Source: Lichenicola sp964249735
GTDB lineage: Bacteria > Pseudomonadota > Alphaproteobacteria > Acetobacterales > Acetobacteraceae
DNA: 64,000 bases
Assembly: GCA_964249735.1 (NCBI GenBank)
Contig: CAXUDP010000005.1
Coordinates: 1-64,000, forward strand
Direction: 5' to 3'
Below, piece by piece: positions 18,524 through 27,612 of this stretch. The translations under genes were made by a program, and so were the position numbers. The first letter of the stretch is position 1. Each line of letters starts with the position of its first letter. Under the pieces are notes generated by a model that did no database searches, was not told where the DNA came from, and worked only from the letters and a program-made list of their open reading frames with translations.

Positions 18524-19432
18524 CTACTCGACGATGATACGTGCCCCGGTTACTCCGGCGCGACGGGCCTGGTCCAGAGCGGCATCCGCATCGGAGGTTC
18601 GCTGGAACGGCCCTTCGCGAACGATATACACGACTTGGCGCCCCTGCCCTTCACTTCTGACCGATCCTCCGAGTTCCGCCGCGACCTGATCGGCATAGCC
18701 ACGCCGGCCGAATTGTCCGCCATCGATCCACAACGCTCCGGGATCGGGAACGCCCTGCTGCACGACCGGGGGCAGACGATCGTCGGCCGTGGCGTCCGCT
18801 GCCGTGATCGACCTGCCTCCCGAGACTCGATCTATGGCAGCGCCCGCCATGCCGCCCATATGGCCGCCCGGTGCCGGGAGCGACTCCTCCTGCACGCCTT
18901 CCACCGGTGCCGCTGCGACGTCCAGGCGGGGGCCGCCGTCGGCTTTCTGGGAAGCAGCTTGGCTGCGAGCGGGATCGAGGGTGATGTCGACGCGGGCCGG
19001 AACACCGGCGATCATTCCGAGCCGCAGGGCTGCCCGCCGGGTCAGGCCAAGAACCCGTCCCTGCTGCGCCGGCCCACGGTCGTTCACCCGCACGAGGATC
19101 GTGAGGCCGTTCTCGAGGTTCCTGACCACGACGACACAAGGAAGTTGCAGCGTCTGATGCGCGGCTGCCATTGCATCCGGGTCGAACCCCTCCCCGTCGG
19201 CCGTGAGGCCACCGGGCGGCTCAGGGACGATCGTCGCAAGCCCGGTCGCATGATAGTCGAGCTGCTCCCTGGGATAGAACCAGGCTCCGCCCGCACCCTG
19301 CCAGGGCAGGCCTACGACGTAATGCGGCCTAGCCGGCGTAGCCAATGGCTCCTGGCGGCGATGACAACCGGTTATCCAGGCCAGCAGGCCGAGCAGGACA
19401 AGACCGTGACGGATCCGCTGGCGTCCGATCAC
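18524..19432 (-). CDS. rlpA: RlpA-type septal lytic transglycosylase (lipoprotein)
   Basis: A 302-residue lipoprotein. The N-terminus has a lipobox-like ITGC, with lipidated Cys23. The double-psi beta-barrel holds the family stretches TADGEGFDPDAMAAAHQTL and VRVNDRGP, with the conserved His and Asp. A C-terminal SPOR-like domain (about 230-300) would bind denuded septal glycan. RlpA proteins cleave or bind glycan strands at division sites. The stop of mltB overlaps its start by four bases, so the two glycan-active genes are coupled. Confidence 0.9.
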   Translation of the reverse strand: MIGRQRIRHGLVLLGLLAWITGCHRRQEPLATPARPHYVVGLPWQGAGGAWFYPREQLDYHATGLATIVPEPPGGLTADGEGFDPDAMAAAHQTLQLPCVVVVRNLENGLTILVRVNDRGPAQQGRVLGLTRRAALRLGMIAGVPARVDITLDPARSQAASQKADGGPRLDVAAAPVEGVQEESLPAPGGHMGGMAGAAIDRVSGGRSITAADATADDRLPPVVQQGVPDPGALWIDGGQFGRRGYADQVAAELGGSVRSEGQGRQVVYIVREGPFQRTSDADAALDQARRAGVTGARIIVE

Positions 19433-20436
19433 GCCGCAGCGTTGCCGATAAGCCCTACCGCCAGGGCATAGAAGTCGGACGGGTTGTAGCGACGGATCAC
19501 GTTGAAGTTCGAGTACACCATGAAGGCGTCGCCGCCGGCGCCGTCAGGCAGGAGAAGCGCGCCGCTCACATCACCCTGCGAGAACAGCGCTCCGTCCTGC
19601 CGGCGAACCCCGGCCTCGGTCCAGGAGGCCAGCGGCCGCGCCGTCTGGCGTCCAGCGAGCGACGGGGCGATCGGACGGGTCAGCGTCACCGGCTGGCCCC
19701 ATGGCTCGCCTGCCGTCCAACCGCACCGGGCGAGATAATTGGCAATCGAGGCGAACACGTCGGCCCGGTCGGTCCAGATGTTTCTGCAGCCGTCGCCACT
19801 GTAGTCCACCGCATAGCGCAGATAGGAGCTCGGCATGAACTGCGGCTGGCCCATGGCGCCGGCGTAGCTTCCGAGCATCGATCCCGGTGCGACGTCACCA
19901 TTGCCCAGGATGCGCAGCGCGTTCATCAGCTCGGCGCGGAAGAAACCCGCACGGCGGCCGTCATAGGCAAGTGTTGCCAAGGAATCCACGACGTTGAAGG
20001 AGCCGATGCGGGTGCCGAAGTTGGACTCCAGGCCCCAGATCCCGATCACCACGCGCGGATCCACGCGGTAGCGACGCCAGATGTCAGTCAGGAGCGTAAG
20101 GTTGTCCTGATAGGCTCCAGCCGCACCTCGTTCGCGGGCCGGCGAGATCACGCGGCTTCGATACTGGGCCCATGTGAGGGTGAACTCCGGCTGATGCCGG
20201 TCGAGCTGCAGGACATGCGCATTGGGCACCTCCAGCGCCAGGGCCACGTCAAGCACCGACGCCGGTACGCCTCGCTGCAAGGCCTCAGCTCGGACCTGCT
20301 GCAGGAACCCGGCATATGAGCCGTCTCCCCGAGGCGAGATCGGTTGACGGGTTCGTGCCGCCGCCGGTCCCAATCCGAGAGCGGCCGAGATACCGGCTGA
20401 TGCTCCGGCAAAGGTCAGGACACGACGCGTGATCAT
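19429..20436 (-). CDS. Lytic murein transglycosylase (MltB type)
   Basis: A 335-residue transglycosylase. The catalytic Glu137 lies in VVIGIWGLESNFG, the MltB signature. A peptidoglycan-binding-like C-terminal region follows. The N-terminus MITRRVLTFAG with a hydrophobic stretch and AAA cleavage site looks like a signal peptide, possibly Tat. The ATG at 20436 is chosen for that; the frame is open 40 codons upstream. It heads the minus-strand run mltB-rlpA-dac-tmk. Confidence 0.92.
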   Translation of the reverse strand: MITRRVLTFAGASAGISAALGLGPAAARTRQPISPRGDGSYAGFLQQVRAEALQRGVPASVLDVALALEVPNAHVLQLDRHQPEFTLTWAQYRSRVISPARERGAAGAYQDNLTLLTDIWRRYRVDPRVVIGIWGLESNFGTRIGSFNVVDSLATLAYDGRRAGFFRAELMNALRILGNGDVAPGSMLGSYAGAMGQPQFMPSSYLRYAVDYSGDGCRNIWTDRADVFASIANYLARCGWTAGEPWGQPVTLTRPIAPSLAGRQTARPLASWTEAGVRRQDGALFSQGDVSGALLLPDGAGGDAFMVYSNFNVIRRYNPSDFYALAVGLIGNAAA

Positions 20437-20606
20437 GCCCGAAGCTGTGCCACAAGCCCCTGTGTGGGACAACGCAGGGAAAAGAATTTGCGTATCAGTC
20501 GCAACGGGGTGCGGAGCAGGAGGCAGTCCGGTGGCTGCCCTGTCGGCCATCCACAACCCGCAACCGGCCTATCAACCGGGCGTTGCTGCCGCGAACGGAG
20601 CGAGGC

Positions 20607-22619
20607 ATGGCGGTGGAGCAGACGGTAGCAACAACACGCCGTGGCAAGAAGCGTGGCCTGATCGTCTTTGGCGTCGCGATCCTGCTCATCATCCTCCTGA
20701 TCATCTTCTGGAGCTGGGACTGGTTCATCCCCCTGGTCGAGCGACAGGCCAGTGCGACACTCGGCCGGAAGGTGACGCTGGAACACCTCCATGTCCGCCT
20801 TGGCCGTGTCACCCGCATCGTGGCGGACGACGTCGTCGTCGCCGGAACCGACGCATTTCCGCATCCGCTCGCCACCACTCGGCATCTGACGATATGGGTC
20901 GACGTGCTTCCCCTGATCCGCCACTCGCAGATCGTGCTTCACCTGATCGATCTGGACCATCCGACGATCGACGCTTCCGCAAGGGCTGACGGAACCAACA
21001 ACTGGACGCTCGGCTCCGACGCTCCCGCCAAGACGAAGAGCGGCAAGTCCAGCCCGACGATCATCGGTGTGCTGCAGATCGAGGACGGGCAGGTACATGT
21101 CAACGACGTCCCGCTGAAGGCCGACTTCAACGTCGCGGTCGATACGCGGAACACTCCGGACCCGGCAAAATGGCCGGTTCCCGCTGACCAGGGTCAGATC
21201 GTCGCCGACGCAAACGGCGCCTATGCCAGGCAGCCGATCGTCGGACGTTTCGTCGGCGGCGCCATCCTGTCACTGCGCGACAAGGATAAGCCTTATCCGA
21301 TCGACCTCAGGGTGGCGAACGGCCCGACCCATGTCTCCCTGGTCGGGACCATAGAGCAGCCCCTGACCTTTGGCGGTGCCCGTCTCAAGCTGCTCTTCGC
21401 TGGCCCGGACATGTCGCTCCTGTTCCCGCTGACCGGAGTGCCGATCCCCCAGACGCCGCCATACAGCGTGCAGGGCAATCTCGATTACGCGAAGCAGCGC
21501 ATCTCGTTCCGGGACTTCGAGGGGCGCGTCGGGTCGAGCGATCTTGGTGGCACGATCACGGTTCTTCCCGCCCACATCCCTACTATCGACGCGACCCTGG
21601 CGTCCCGTCGGGTCGACCTCGCCGACCTTGGCGGCTTCATCGGGTCGAAACCTGGACATGCAGGTGACAAGAAAGAAGCACCGACCAGCAGCAAGAACAG
21701 CCCTGCCCGGTCCAACGGTGACGTCCTGCCGACGACCCCGTTCAACCTGCCGAAGATCCGCGCCGCCAACGTGCGTCTCTCCTACAAGGGTGAGCACATC
21801 GAGAACCCGAACCTCCCGCTGGACAACATCGTCGCCAGGCTGGAGATCCAGGACGGCAAGATCGACATGAAGCAGCTCGATTTCGCGGTCGGGACCGGTC
21901 GGATCTTCAGCAGTGTCCTGATGGATCCATCCGGCAGGACGCTGCACACCCGGGCTCATGTCGATTTCCACCGCATCGACCTGTCCCGCGTGATGCAGGC
22001 GACGCACACCTTTCACGGCCAGGGCGTGATCGGTGGCCAGGCGAACCTGACGACCGACGGCGCCTCCATCGCGGCGATGCTCGGCAACGGTTCCGGCGGT
22101 CTCACGCTGGTGATGTCTGGTGGGGGGGACATCAGCGCCCTGCTTCCCGATATCGCGGGCCTGGAGTTCGGCAACGCCATTCTGTCGGCACTCGGCTTGC
22201 CGAACCGGGCACAGGTGCAGTGCTTCGTGGCCGACATGCCGTTGAAAGAGGGCATCCTGTCTACCCAGACGCTCCTCTTGCAGACCACGGAAGCACGGAC
22301 GGTGGGTCGGGGAACGGTCGACTTCAAGAACCAGACCATGGACTACAGCCTGACCACGAGGTCCACGCACTTCAGCGTCGGCTCGCTGCCGGGAGCTATC
22401 AACATCACCGGCAAGCTTGGCAAGCCAGGGATTTCTCCCGGAGCCGAGGTGGTGGCGAGAGCGGGCGCCGCGACCGGACTCGGCATCCTGCTGCCGCCGC
22501 TGGCGTTGCTCCCGATGATCCAGTTCGGGGTCGGCGACGCTGGTGCCTGCCAGGCCGCGCTGACAGAGATGAAGGACCATCCTGCCGCGCCGCCGTCATC
22601 GCGTCGCCGTTCAAGATAG
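20607..22619 (+). CDS. AsmA family protein
   Basis: A 670-residue protein with one N-terminal membrane anchor (about 18-36, LIVFGVAILLIILLIIFW) and a long periplasmic part. The stretch WFIPLVERQASATLGRKVTLEHLHV after the anchor and the C-terminal AsmA-like block (about 470-620) place it in the AsmA/TamB group of bridge-like lipid transporters. Ribosome site ggagcgagg lies before the ATG. It is divergent from mltB, with a 170-base gap. The cargo and partner are not known. Confidence 0.86.
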   Translation: MAVEQTVATTRRGKKRGLIVFGVAILLIILLIIFWSWDWFIPLVERQASATLGRKVTLEHLHVRLGRVTRIVADDVVVAGTDAFPHPLATTRHLTIWVDVLPLIRHSQIVLHLIDLDHPTIDASARADGTNNWTLGSDAPAKTKSGKSSPTIIGVLQIEDGQVHVNDVPLKADFNVAVDTRNTPDPAKWPVPADQGQIVADANGAYARQPIVGRFVGGAILSLRDKDKPYPIDLRVANGPTHVSLVGTIEQPLTFGGARLKLLFAGPDMSLLFPLTGVPIPQTPPYSVQGNLDYAKQRISFRDFEGRVGSSDLGGTITVLPAHIPTIDATLASRRVDLADLGGFIGSKPGHAGDKKEAPTSSKNSPARSNGDVLPTTPFNLPKIRAANVRLSYKGEHIENPNLPLDNIVARLEIQDGKIDMKQLDFAVGTGRIFSSVLMDPSGRTLHTRAHVDFHRIDLSRVMQATHTFHGQGVIGGQANLTTDGASIAAMLGNGSGGLTLVMSGGGDISALLPDIAGLEFGNAILSALGLPNRAQVQCFVADMPLKEGILSTQTLLLQTTEARTVGRGTVDFKNQTMDYSLTTRSTHFSVGSLPGAINITGKLGKPGISPGAEVVARAGAATGLGILLPPLALLPMIQFGVGDAGACQAALTEMKDHPAAPPSSRRRSR

Positions 22620-22667
22620 GCTTTGCTCGGGAGCAGGCGTGAGAAAACAGGTGACGCGACCCGGCAC

Positions 22668-22717
22668 CGGAGATATGCCACCGCACCCGGACCTGTCCGG
22701 ACGGTGGTTGGCATCTC
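22668..22717 (+). other. Possible structured RNA leader before the DedA gene
   Basis: In the 174-base gap after the AsmA gene there is an imperfect inverted repeat: a left arm near 22668 (ggagatatgccaccg) faces a right arm ending at 22717 (cggtggttggcatctcc). A perfect inner stem (ccggac / gtccgg) lies at the tip. It sits about 80 bases before the next start. The pairing is seen by eye; whether it is a riboswitch, an attenuator or chance in GC-rich DNA is open. Confidence 0.3.
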
Positions 22718-22793
22718 CGCCCGCCTGAGCGACGTGGAGATCCGGTAGGTGCCAGGTAGTTGCGTATCGTCGGTCATCCGGATTCGGTAGGAC

Positions 22794-23372
22794 GTGTTCC
22801 CGCTATCCGTTTCCAGTCTGTTCAAGGCGGCTGGCGTTCATCCTCTTCTCCAGGGTTTGGCGATCATCACCGGGACCTTCATCCTTGAGGATGCTGCTAC
22901 GGTTCTGGCTGCGATGCAGGCGCAGGACGGAAAGATTGCTGTCGGGCTGGCGCTGGGTTCCCTTTATGTCGGGATCATCGCTGGTGATCTGGGCTTGTAC
23001 GGCTTGGGCCGCTTAGCCACGTTGTCCGGTCGTATCAAGCGGCTCCTTCCTCCAGAAAGGCGGTTTCGTAGCCGACAGTGGATAGAACATCGCGTGTTTC
23101 GCGTCGTCTTCATCAGCAGGTTCATCCCTGGTGCGCGGTTGCCGACCTACACGAGTTGCGGCTACCTCCACGCGAGCTTCAGCCGTTTCGCCTTGGCCGC
23201 CGTCACGGCGACCTCGATCTGGACGACCCTGCTGTTTCTCGTGGCGCAACATGTCGGCCAGTTCCTGATCGACCATCTCGGCGCCTGGCGGTGGTTCGGC
23301 GCCGTTATGTTTGCCGCCGTGATCGTACTGATGGGCCGCCTTGTCACGCGCCTCCAGGGAGAGCCAGAATGA
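22794..23372 (+). CDS. DedA family membrane protein
   Basis: A 192-residue polytopic protein of the DedA/VTT family. The family charge pattern is present: E32 (FILEDAATV), D65 (AGDLGLYG), and R109 and R115 in ISRFIPGARLPTY. DedA proteins flip lipid carriers or phospholipids, and some recycle undecaprenyl phosphate. The GTG start at 22794 is forced by an in-frame TAG just upstream. Its stop overlaps the following ATP-grasp gene (ATGA). Confidence 0.88.
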   Translation: MFPLSVSSLFKAAGVHPLLQGLAIITGTFILEDAATVLAAMQAQDGKIAVGLALGSLYVGIIAGDLGLYGLGRLATLSGRIKRLLPPERRFRSRQWIEHRVFRVVFISRFIPGARLPTYTSCGYLHASFSRFALAAVTATSIWTTLLFLVAQHVGQFLIDHLGAWRWFGAVMFAAVIVLMGRLVTRLQGEPE

Positions 23373-24448
23373 CGGCAGTGGCCGCACCCGCCCGGATCGT
23401 CCACCCGAGGTCGATCTCGGCGTTCGAGTTCTGGCCAGGCTGGCTGTTCTATATCCCCGTCGTGGCCTTCTGGATCCTGATGGGTCTCCGTCATCGCAGC
23501 TTCAGCCTTCCCACCGCCGCGAACCCGCGGGTCGAAACCGGTGGCTTGTGCGGTGAGCGCAAGACCACGATCCTTGATCAGGCGGGACCCGACGCGGCCA
23601 GCTGGATCGCCCCCTATGTCGTCCTGACAACGGGGGTGGATGACCTGGTCAGAGCACTCGAAGCGATGGCCGAAGCTGGCCTGTCGATGCCGGTGGTGGT
23701 GAAGCCGAACATCGGCTGCAATGGAACCGGTGTTCGACTTGTAGATACCCAGGCGGCCTTGGACGTGGCTTTGCAGGCTTTTCCCAGAGCCATTGAACTC
23801 GTCATACAGGAACTGGTCACCTACGATGGCGAGGCTGGCATCTTCTACGTCCGCGAGCCCGGTGCATCAACCGGCCGGATCACTTCGCTGACGCTGAAGC
23901 AAGCGCCCATCATCGTTGGCGACGGTCGGTCGACCATCCGCTCCCTGGTCCTTGAGGACGAACGCTCGAGACACGTTCCCGAGCTCTACCTGCCTCGCCT
24001 GGCCAACCGGCTGGACGAGGTCCTGAAGCCGGGAGAACGCCTCAGGCTCGTGTTCGCCGGCAACCACTGCAAGGGCTCGATCTTCACCGATGGCAGCCAC
24101 GACATCACCCGTGCGTTGACCGGCCGGGTTGATGCGATCATGCAGGCCATTCCCGACTTCCACTTCGGCCGGCTGGACGTGCGTTTCGAGAGCGCCGTCG
24201 CGCTGCGCCTTGGCGAAGGCTTCCGTATCATCGAGATCAACGGCGTCGGTTCGGAGGCGACCCACATCTGGGACCCACGCACTTCACTGTGGGCTGCCTA
24301 CCGCGATCAGTTCAAGCACTACAGGATCGCGTTCGAGATCGGTGCCGAGATGAGGCGTCGCGGCGCGAAGCCGACGCCGCTGCTCGAACTCCTCGCCTTC
24401 TGGCGCCTGCAACGCCGCCTGATGGCATGCTACCCGTTGAACGACTAA
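23369..24448 (+). CDS. ATP-grasp enzyme of D-Ala-D-Ala ligase type
   Basis: A 359-residue protein. A hydrophobic segment (about 23-40) is followed by an ATP-grasp fold: Lys112 in VVVKPNIGCNGTGVRLV, and the metal ligands E289 and N291 in RIIEINGVGSEATH. Such enzymes ligate a carboxylate to an amine using ATP. The substrate is unknown; the family includes membrane-linked members next to DedA proteins. It is coupled to the DedA gene by an ATGA overlap, so the two probably act together at the membrane. The ATG at 23369 is used; the longer frame lies in the DedA gene. Confidence 0.8.
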   Translation: MTAVAAPARIVHPRSISAFEFWPGWLFYIPVVAFWILMGLRHRSFSLPTAANPRVETGGLCGERKTTILDQAGPDAASWIAPYVVLTTGVDDLVRALEAMAEAGLSMPVVVKPNIGCNGTGVRLVDTQAALDVALQAFPRAIELVIQELVTYDGEAGIFYVREPGASTGRITSLTLKQAPIIVGDGRSTIRSLVLEDERSRHVPELYLPRLANRLDEVLKPGERLRLVFAGNHCKGSIFTDGSHDITRALTGRVDAIMQAIPDFHFGRLDVRFESAVALRLGEGFRIIEINGVGSEATHIWDPRTSLWAAYRDQFKHYRIAFEIGAEMRRRGAKPTPLLELLAFWRLQRRLMACYPLND

Positions 24449-24477
24449 GATGTTCTGGACCTGGACGGGATACCGTC

Positions 24478-24966
24478 CTAGCTGTCGCAACCGCCGGCTG
24501 TCCCACCGCTGCCAAATATGTATCGGCTGACCTGCTGCTCCAGATTGGTCGGTTCGCACGTGTCGGTCACCGTCGCGTCGGACGGCAGCGTCCGGCGCGA
24601 GTTGCCGGGATCGACCAGGAGAGCTTCGCCGGACGTGAGAGTGCTGCTTCCGATCGACAGCTTCGTGTCGACTGGAAGCTTCAATACCTGTTCGATCTGG
24701 AACGTCACATCCGACGCCATGGTGCGTGGGTCCAGGGTGATCGTCTTCACCCGCCCGACCACGACACCTGCCAGAACCACATCAGCGCCCTCATGCAAGC
24801 CGTTGGAGGAAAGGAAGCTCGCCCGAAGCTCATAAGTCCGGCCGCCCCCGGTTCCGTTCAGCTTAGTCGCATAGCCGTAGAACCCGACCGCCACGCAGAG
24901 CACAACCGCGCTGGCAGCCGTCGCGGTGATGCCGTGCCGTCCGAAACGGATCGTCGTGGTGGTCAT
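24478..24966 (-). CDS. MlaD-like MCE domain protein
   Basis: A 162-residue protein with one N-terminal membrane anchor (about 15-33) and one MCE/MlaD domain (LHEGADVVLAGVVVGRVKTI). The C-terminal tail ends GGCDS after a predicted helix. MlaD proteins form hexameric rings that pass phospholipids between membranes with MlaE and MlaF. Neither partner gene is near, so this is a solitary copy. The ATG at 24966 (MTTTTIRFGRHG) is chosen; 24 more codons are open upstream. Confidence 0.85.
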   Translation of the reverse strand: MTTTTIRFGRHGITATAASAVVLCVAVGFYGYATKLNGTGGGRTYELRASFLSSNGLHEGADVVLAGVVVGRVKTITLDPRTMASDVTFQIEQVLKLPVDTKLSIGSSTLTSGEALLVDPGNSRRTLPSDATVTDTCEPTNLEQQVSRYIFGSGGTAGGCDS

Positions 24967-25067
24967 GACTAGGCCATAGCCAGCACCAGCACCCGAGGTC
25001 AACTCCAGCGCCTTGCCGCCTGCCCGATTATGCGGCACCAGAGCCTGTCGCTTCGTCGGGACCTCCC

Positions 25068-25913
25068 ATGACTACCATCCAGGCACTCATGCTCGCACTG
25101 CTCCAAGGGATCACCGAACTGTTCCCGGTCAGCAGCCTCGGACATGCGGTGATCGTCCCCCGCTTGCTGCACTGGCCCCTCGACGAGCACGGACCCACCT
25201 TCCTCCCCTTCCTAGTCATGCTTCACGTCGGCACCGCAGTGGCTCTGCTGTTGTTCTTCTGGCGTGACTGGCTTGCCCTTGGTCGCGGTGCGATAGGAGC
25301 GGCTGATCCACTTCACGTCAAGGAAAGCCGCTACATTGCCGCATTGATCATCGTGGCTACTATTCCGGCGGTCATTGTTGGCTACGTCCTGGAAAGCTTT
25401 CTTCGCAATCTGTTCGGCACCCCGCAGATCGCCGCGTGCTTCCTGGTCATCAACGGCCTCATTCTGCTGGTTGCGGATCGATTGCGTGCCCGTCTTCCGG
25501 AGGACGCTGACAAACCCATCGCAAGCTTGACGCTCGTTGATGCGTTCCTGATCGGCATCTGGCAGTGCACGGCGTTCCTGCCCGGCATCTCGCGCTCCGG
25601 CGCCACAATGACGGGCGGCCTGTTGCGCGGCATAAGCCACCAGACTGCTGCCCGTTTCTCGTTCCTGATCGCCTTGCCGATCATTCTGGCTGCAACCGCA
25701 TCCCAGCTCCTGAGGCTTCATCAAGCACACATGGGCCTGCAGGCGCTCCGGCCCGCACTCCTTGGGGCACTGGCAGCTGCCGTAGCGGCGTGGTTGAGCA
25801 CGGCGTTCCTCATGCATTACTTCCGCAACCACGAAGCTTGGGCTCTTCGCCCGTTCGCGATCTACAGCATCGTCGCAGGAGTGCTGAGTCTTGTCGCGTT
25901 CCGTGTTTTTTGA
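25068..25913 (+). CDS. uppP: Undecaprenyl-diphosphatase UppP (BacA)
   Basis: A 281-residue integral membrane enzyme that removes a phosphate from undecaprenyl diphosphate, recycling the lipid carrier for peptidoglycan and O-antigen. The signature LLQGITELFPVSSLGHAV (11-28) and the second motif GISRSGATMTGGLLRG are intact. About eight membrane segments are expected. It stands divergent from the MlaD-like gene. Confidence 0.95.
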   Translation: MTTIQALMLALLQGITELFPVSSLGHAVIVPRLLHWPLDEHGPTFLPFLVMLHVGTAVALLLFFWRDWLALGRGAIGAADPLHVKESRYIAALIIVATIPAVIVGYVLESFLRNLFGTPQIAACFLVINGLILLVADRLRARLPEDADKPIASLTLVDAFLIGIWQCTAFLPGISRSGATMTGGLLRGISHQTAARFSFLIALPIILAATASQLLRLHQAHMGLQALRPALLGALAAAVAAWLSTAFLMHYFRNHEAWALRPFAIYSIVAGVLSLVAFRVF

Positions 25914-25958
25914 AGCGGGCCAGCCTGACGATCTTGGGCAGAGCAGGATGATGACCTG

Positions 25959-26738
25959 ATGCTGCACTTTCGGGCAGTCGGAACGACCCTCTCGATCATC
26001 CTGTCGATCGCGGCCTTGCCCGCCAGCGCCGGACCACGGAACATCGCTGTGGAACCGGTGTCCCGGATGAGCCAGGACTGGTGGCGCACACGATTCGGGG
26101 AGAAACAGATCGAGCTTCATAGAACGCCGGTCGACCTGTTGTGGCTCGGCGACTCCATCACACAGAACTGGGAGCGATCGAGCGACGAGGGGTGGCTGAA
26201 TTTCGCTCCGGTATGGCAGCGCTTCTATGGCGATCGTCACGCCGTCAACCTCGGCTTCAAGGGTGACAGCACCTGCCATCTGCTTTGGCGTCTTCAACAC
26301 GGCGAGCTGGATGGTATTGCGCCACGGGTAGCAATCATTTTAATCGGGGCGAATAATTTTGGTCATATCCACACCGATGCCGACGAGACGTTCGACGGGG
26401 TCGAGGTGATCCTGGACGAAGTACACCGGCGGCTGCCGCAAACCCGTGTCATTCTGCTCGGAGTCCTTCCCTCCATCCGTTCCGACTGGGTGTCCAGGAA
26501 CACGATCTATCTGGATCGTCGCCTCAAGGCGACAGCCGGCGATCGGTCCTACGTGACCTACGCCGATGTCGGCGACTTGTTCCTGACACAGGATCGGGTC
26601 GACCCCACCAAGTTCATCGACCCACTCCTGACGCCTCCCGCTCCTCCGCTGCATCCGACCGCACAGGTCCAAACGGAGATCGCTGAGCGGATCGAGCCGA
26701 TCCTTGCCCGCCTGCTCGGGGACCATGTCCACCATTGA
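25959..26738 (+). CDS. SGNH/GDSL hydrolase, secreted
   Basis: A 259-residue esterase-like protein with a signal peptide (about 1-24, cut after ASA). The catalytic Ser66 is in WLGDSITQNW, the block III Asn in IGANNFGHI, and the late His in PPLHPTA. The closest style is the platelet-activating-factor acetylhydrolase-like group, which deacetylates sugars or lipids. The substrate is not known. It stands just before the phage-derived block but looks like a host gene. Confidence 0.85.
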   Translation: MLHFRAVGTTLSIILSIAALPASAGPRNIAVEPVSRMSQDWWRTRFGEKQIELHRTPVDLLWLGDSITQNWERSSDEGWLNFAPVWQRFYGDRHAVNLGFKGDSTCHLLWRLQHGELDGIAPRVAIILIGANNFGHIHTDADETFDGVEVILDEVHRRLPQTRVILLGVLPSIRSDWVSRNTIYLDRRLKATAGDRSYVTYADVGDLFLTQDRVDPTKFIDPLLTPPAPPLHPTAQVQTEIAERIEPILARLLGDHVHH

Positions 26739-26823
26739 TGCTGAGTGCTTGGTGGCGGCGGCTTAACGCTGTAGCAACTTGATCAGCCCATGCTGTGACT
26801 TCTGCCTGGAGCGCCGCCAGCCA

Positions 26824-27582
26824 ATGCAACCACACATTTTTATCGCCACGCCGTGCTATGGAGGCGTGGTCACTCAGGGTTACATGCAGTCCGTCTGCGC
26901 CCTAATGGCAGCCGCTCCGGAAGCAGGCGTTGCCCTGACCCTGGCGCTGCTTGGCCAGGACGCCCTGATCACCCGTTGCCGCAACACCCTGACCAGCCAT
27001 TTTTTCGCCACCCAGCAGGCTACCCACATTCTGTTCATCGATGCCGATATCTCGTTCGAGCCGAAGAACGTGTTCCGCCTTCTGGCTGCCAGAAAATCCG
27101 TCGCCGCAGGTATCTATCCGCTCAAGGCTTATTATTGGGACAAGCTGTGTCAGGAGCGACTGGTGCAGGGGGAGCCGATAGAAAGCGCGGGCCTCCACTA
27201 CGTCGGCAAGCTGGAAGCAGGGGAACGCCTGTTGCGTGACGGAGACTTCGCCACTGCGGTCCACGCCGGGACCGGCTTCATGCTGATCGAGCGCGCCACC
27301 ATCGAGCAGATGCAGGAGGGATATCCAGAAACCCGGTATCAAGGTGTTGACGCCTACACGTCCGGCGGCCGTGCCAGCCCGGGTGGCTATGCCTTGTTCG
27401 ACTGCATCATCGACCCCACCAGCGGAACCTACATGAGCGAGGACTTCACATTCTGCTTACGCTGGCAGCAGCTTGGAGGCCGGATCTGGCTCGACACCTG
27501 TGCCAGCCTGACGCACAACGGGCCCTCCGACTTCAAGGGTGTCCCGGATCGGCGGTTCGCCTCGTCAGGGGCAAGGAGCTGA
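26824..27582 (+). CDS. Putative glycosyltransferase (GT-A, Anp1-like) at the edge of the phage block
   Basis: A 252-residue protein. The N-terminal half has IFIATPCYGG and the sugar-nucleotide motif DAD (73-75) in ILFIDADISFEP, typical of GT-A folds; a late EDFTFCLRW may hold the catalytic acid. It is the only plus-strand gene next to the phage module and converges with the tail fibre gene, with 30 bases between. It may modify the phage fibre, the capsid or the host surface. The start MQPHIF is preferred over one 15 codons upstream. Confidence 0.7.
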   Translation: MQPHIFIATPCYGGVVTQGYMQSVCALMAAAPEAGVALTLALLGQDALITRCRNTLTSHFFATQQATHILFIDADISFEPKNVFRLLAARKSVAAGIYPLKAYYWDKLCQERLVQGEPIESAGLHYVGKLEAGERLLRDGDFATAVHAGTGFMLIERATIEQMQEGYPETRYQGVDAYTSGGRASPGGYALFDCIIDPTSGTYMSEDFTFCLRWQQLGGRIWLDTCASLTHNGPSDFKGVPDRRFASSGARS

Positions 27583-27612
27583 CGGACGATCCTCTGCCAA
27601 CTCCTGCGCGCG

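Noticed and set aside
26739..27612. Possible left attachment site of the phage block
   Set aside because: No direct repeat shared with the right border (49614-50255) and no tRNA gene was found.
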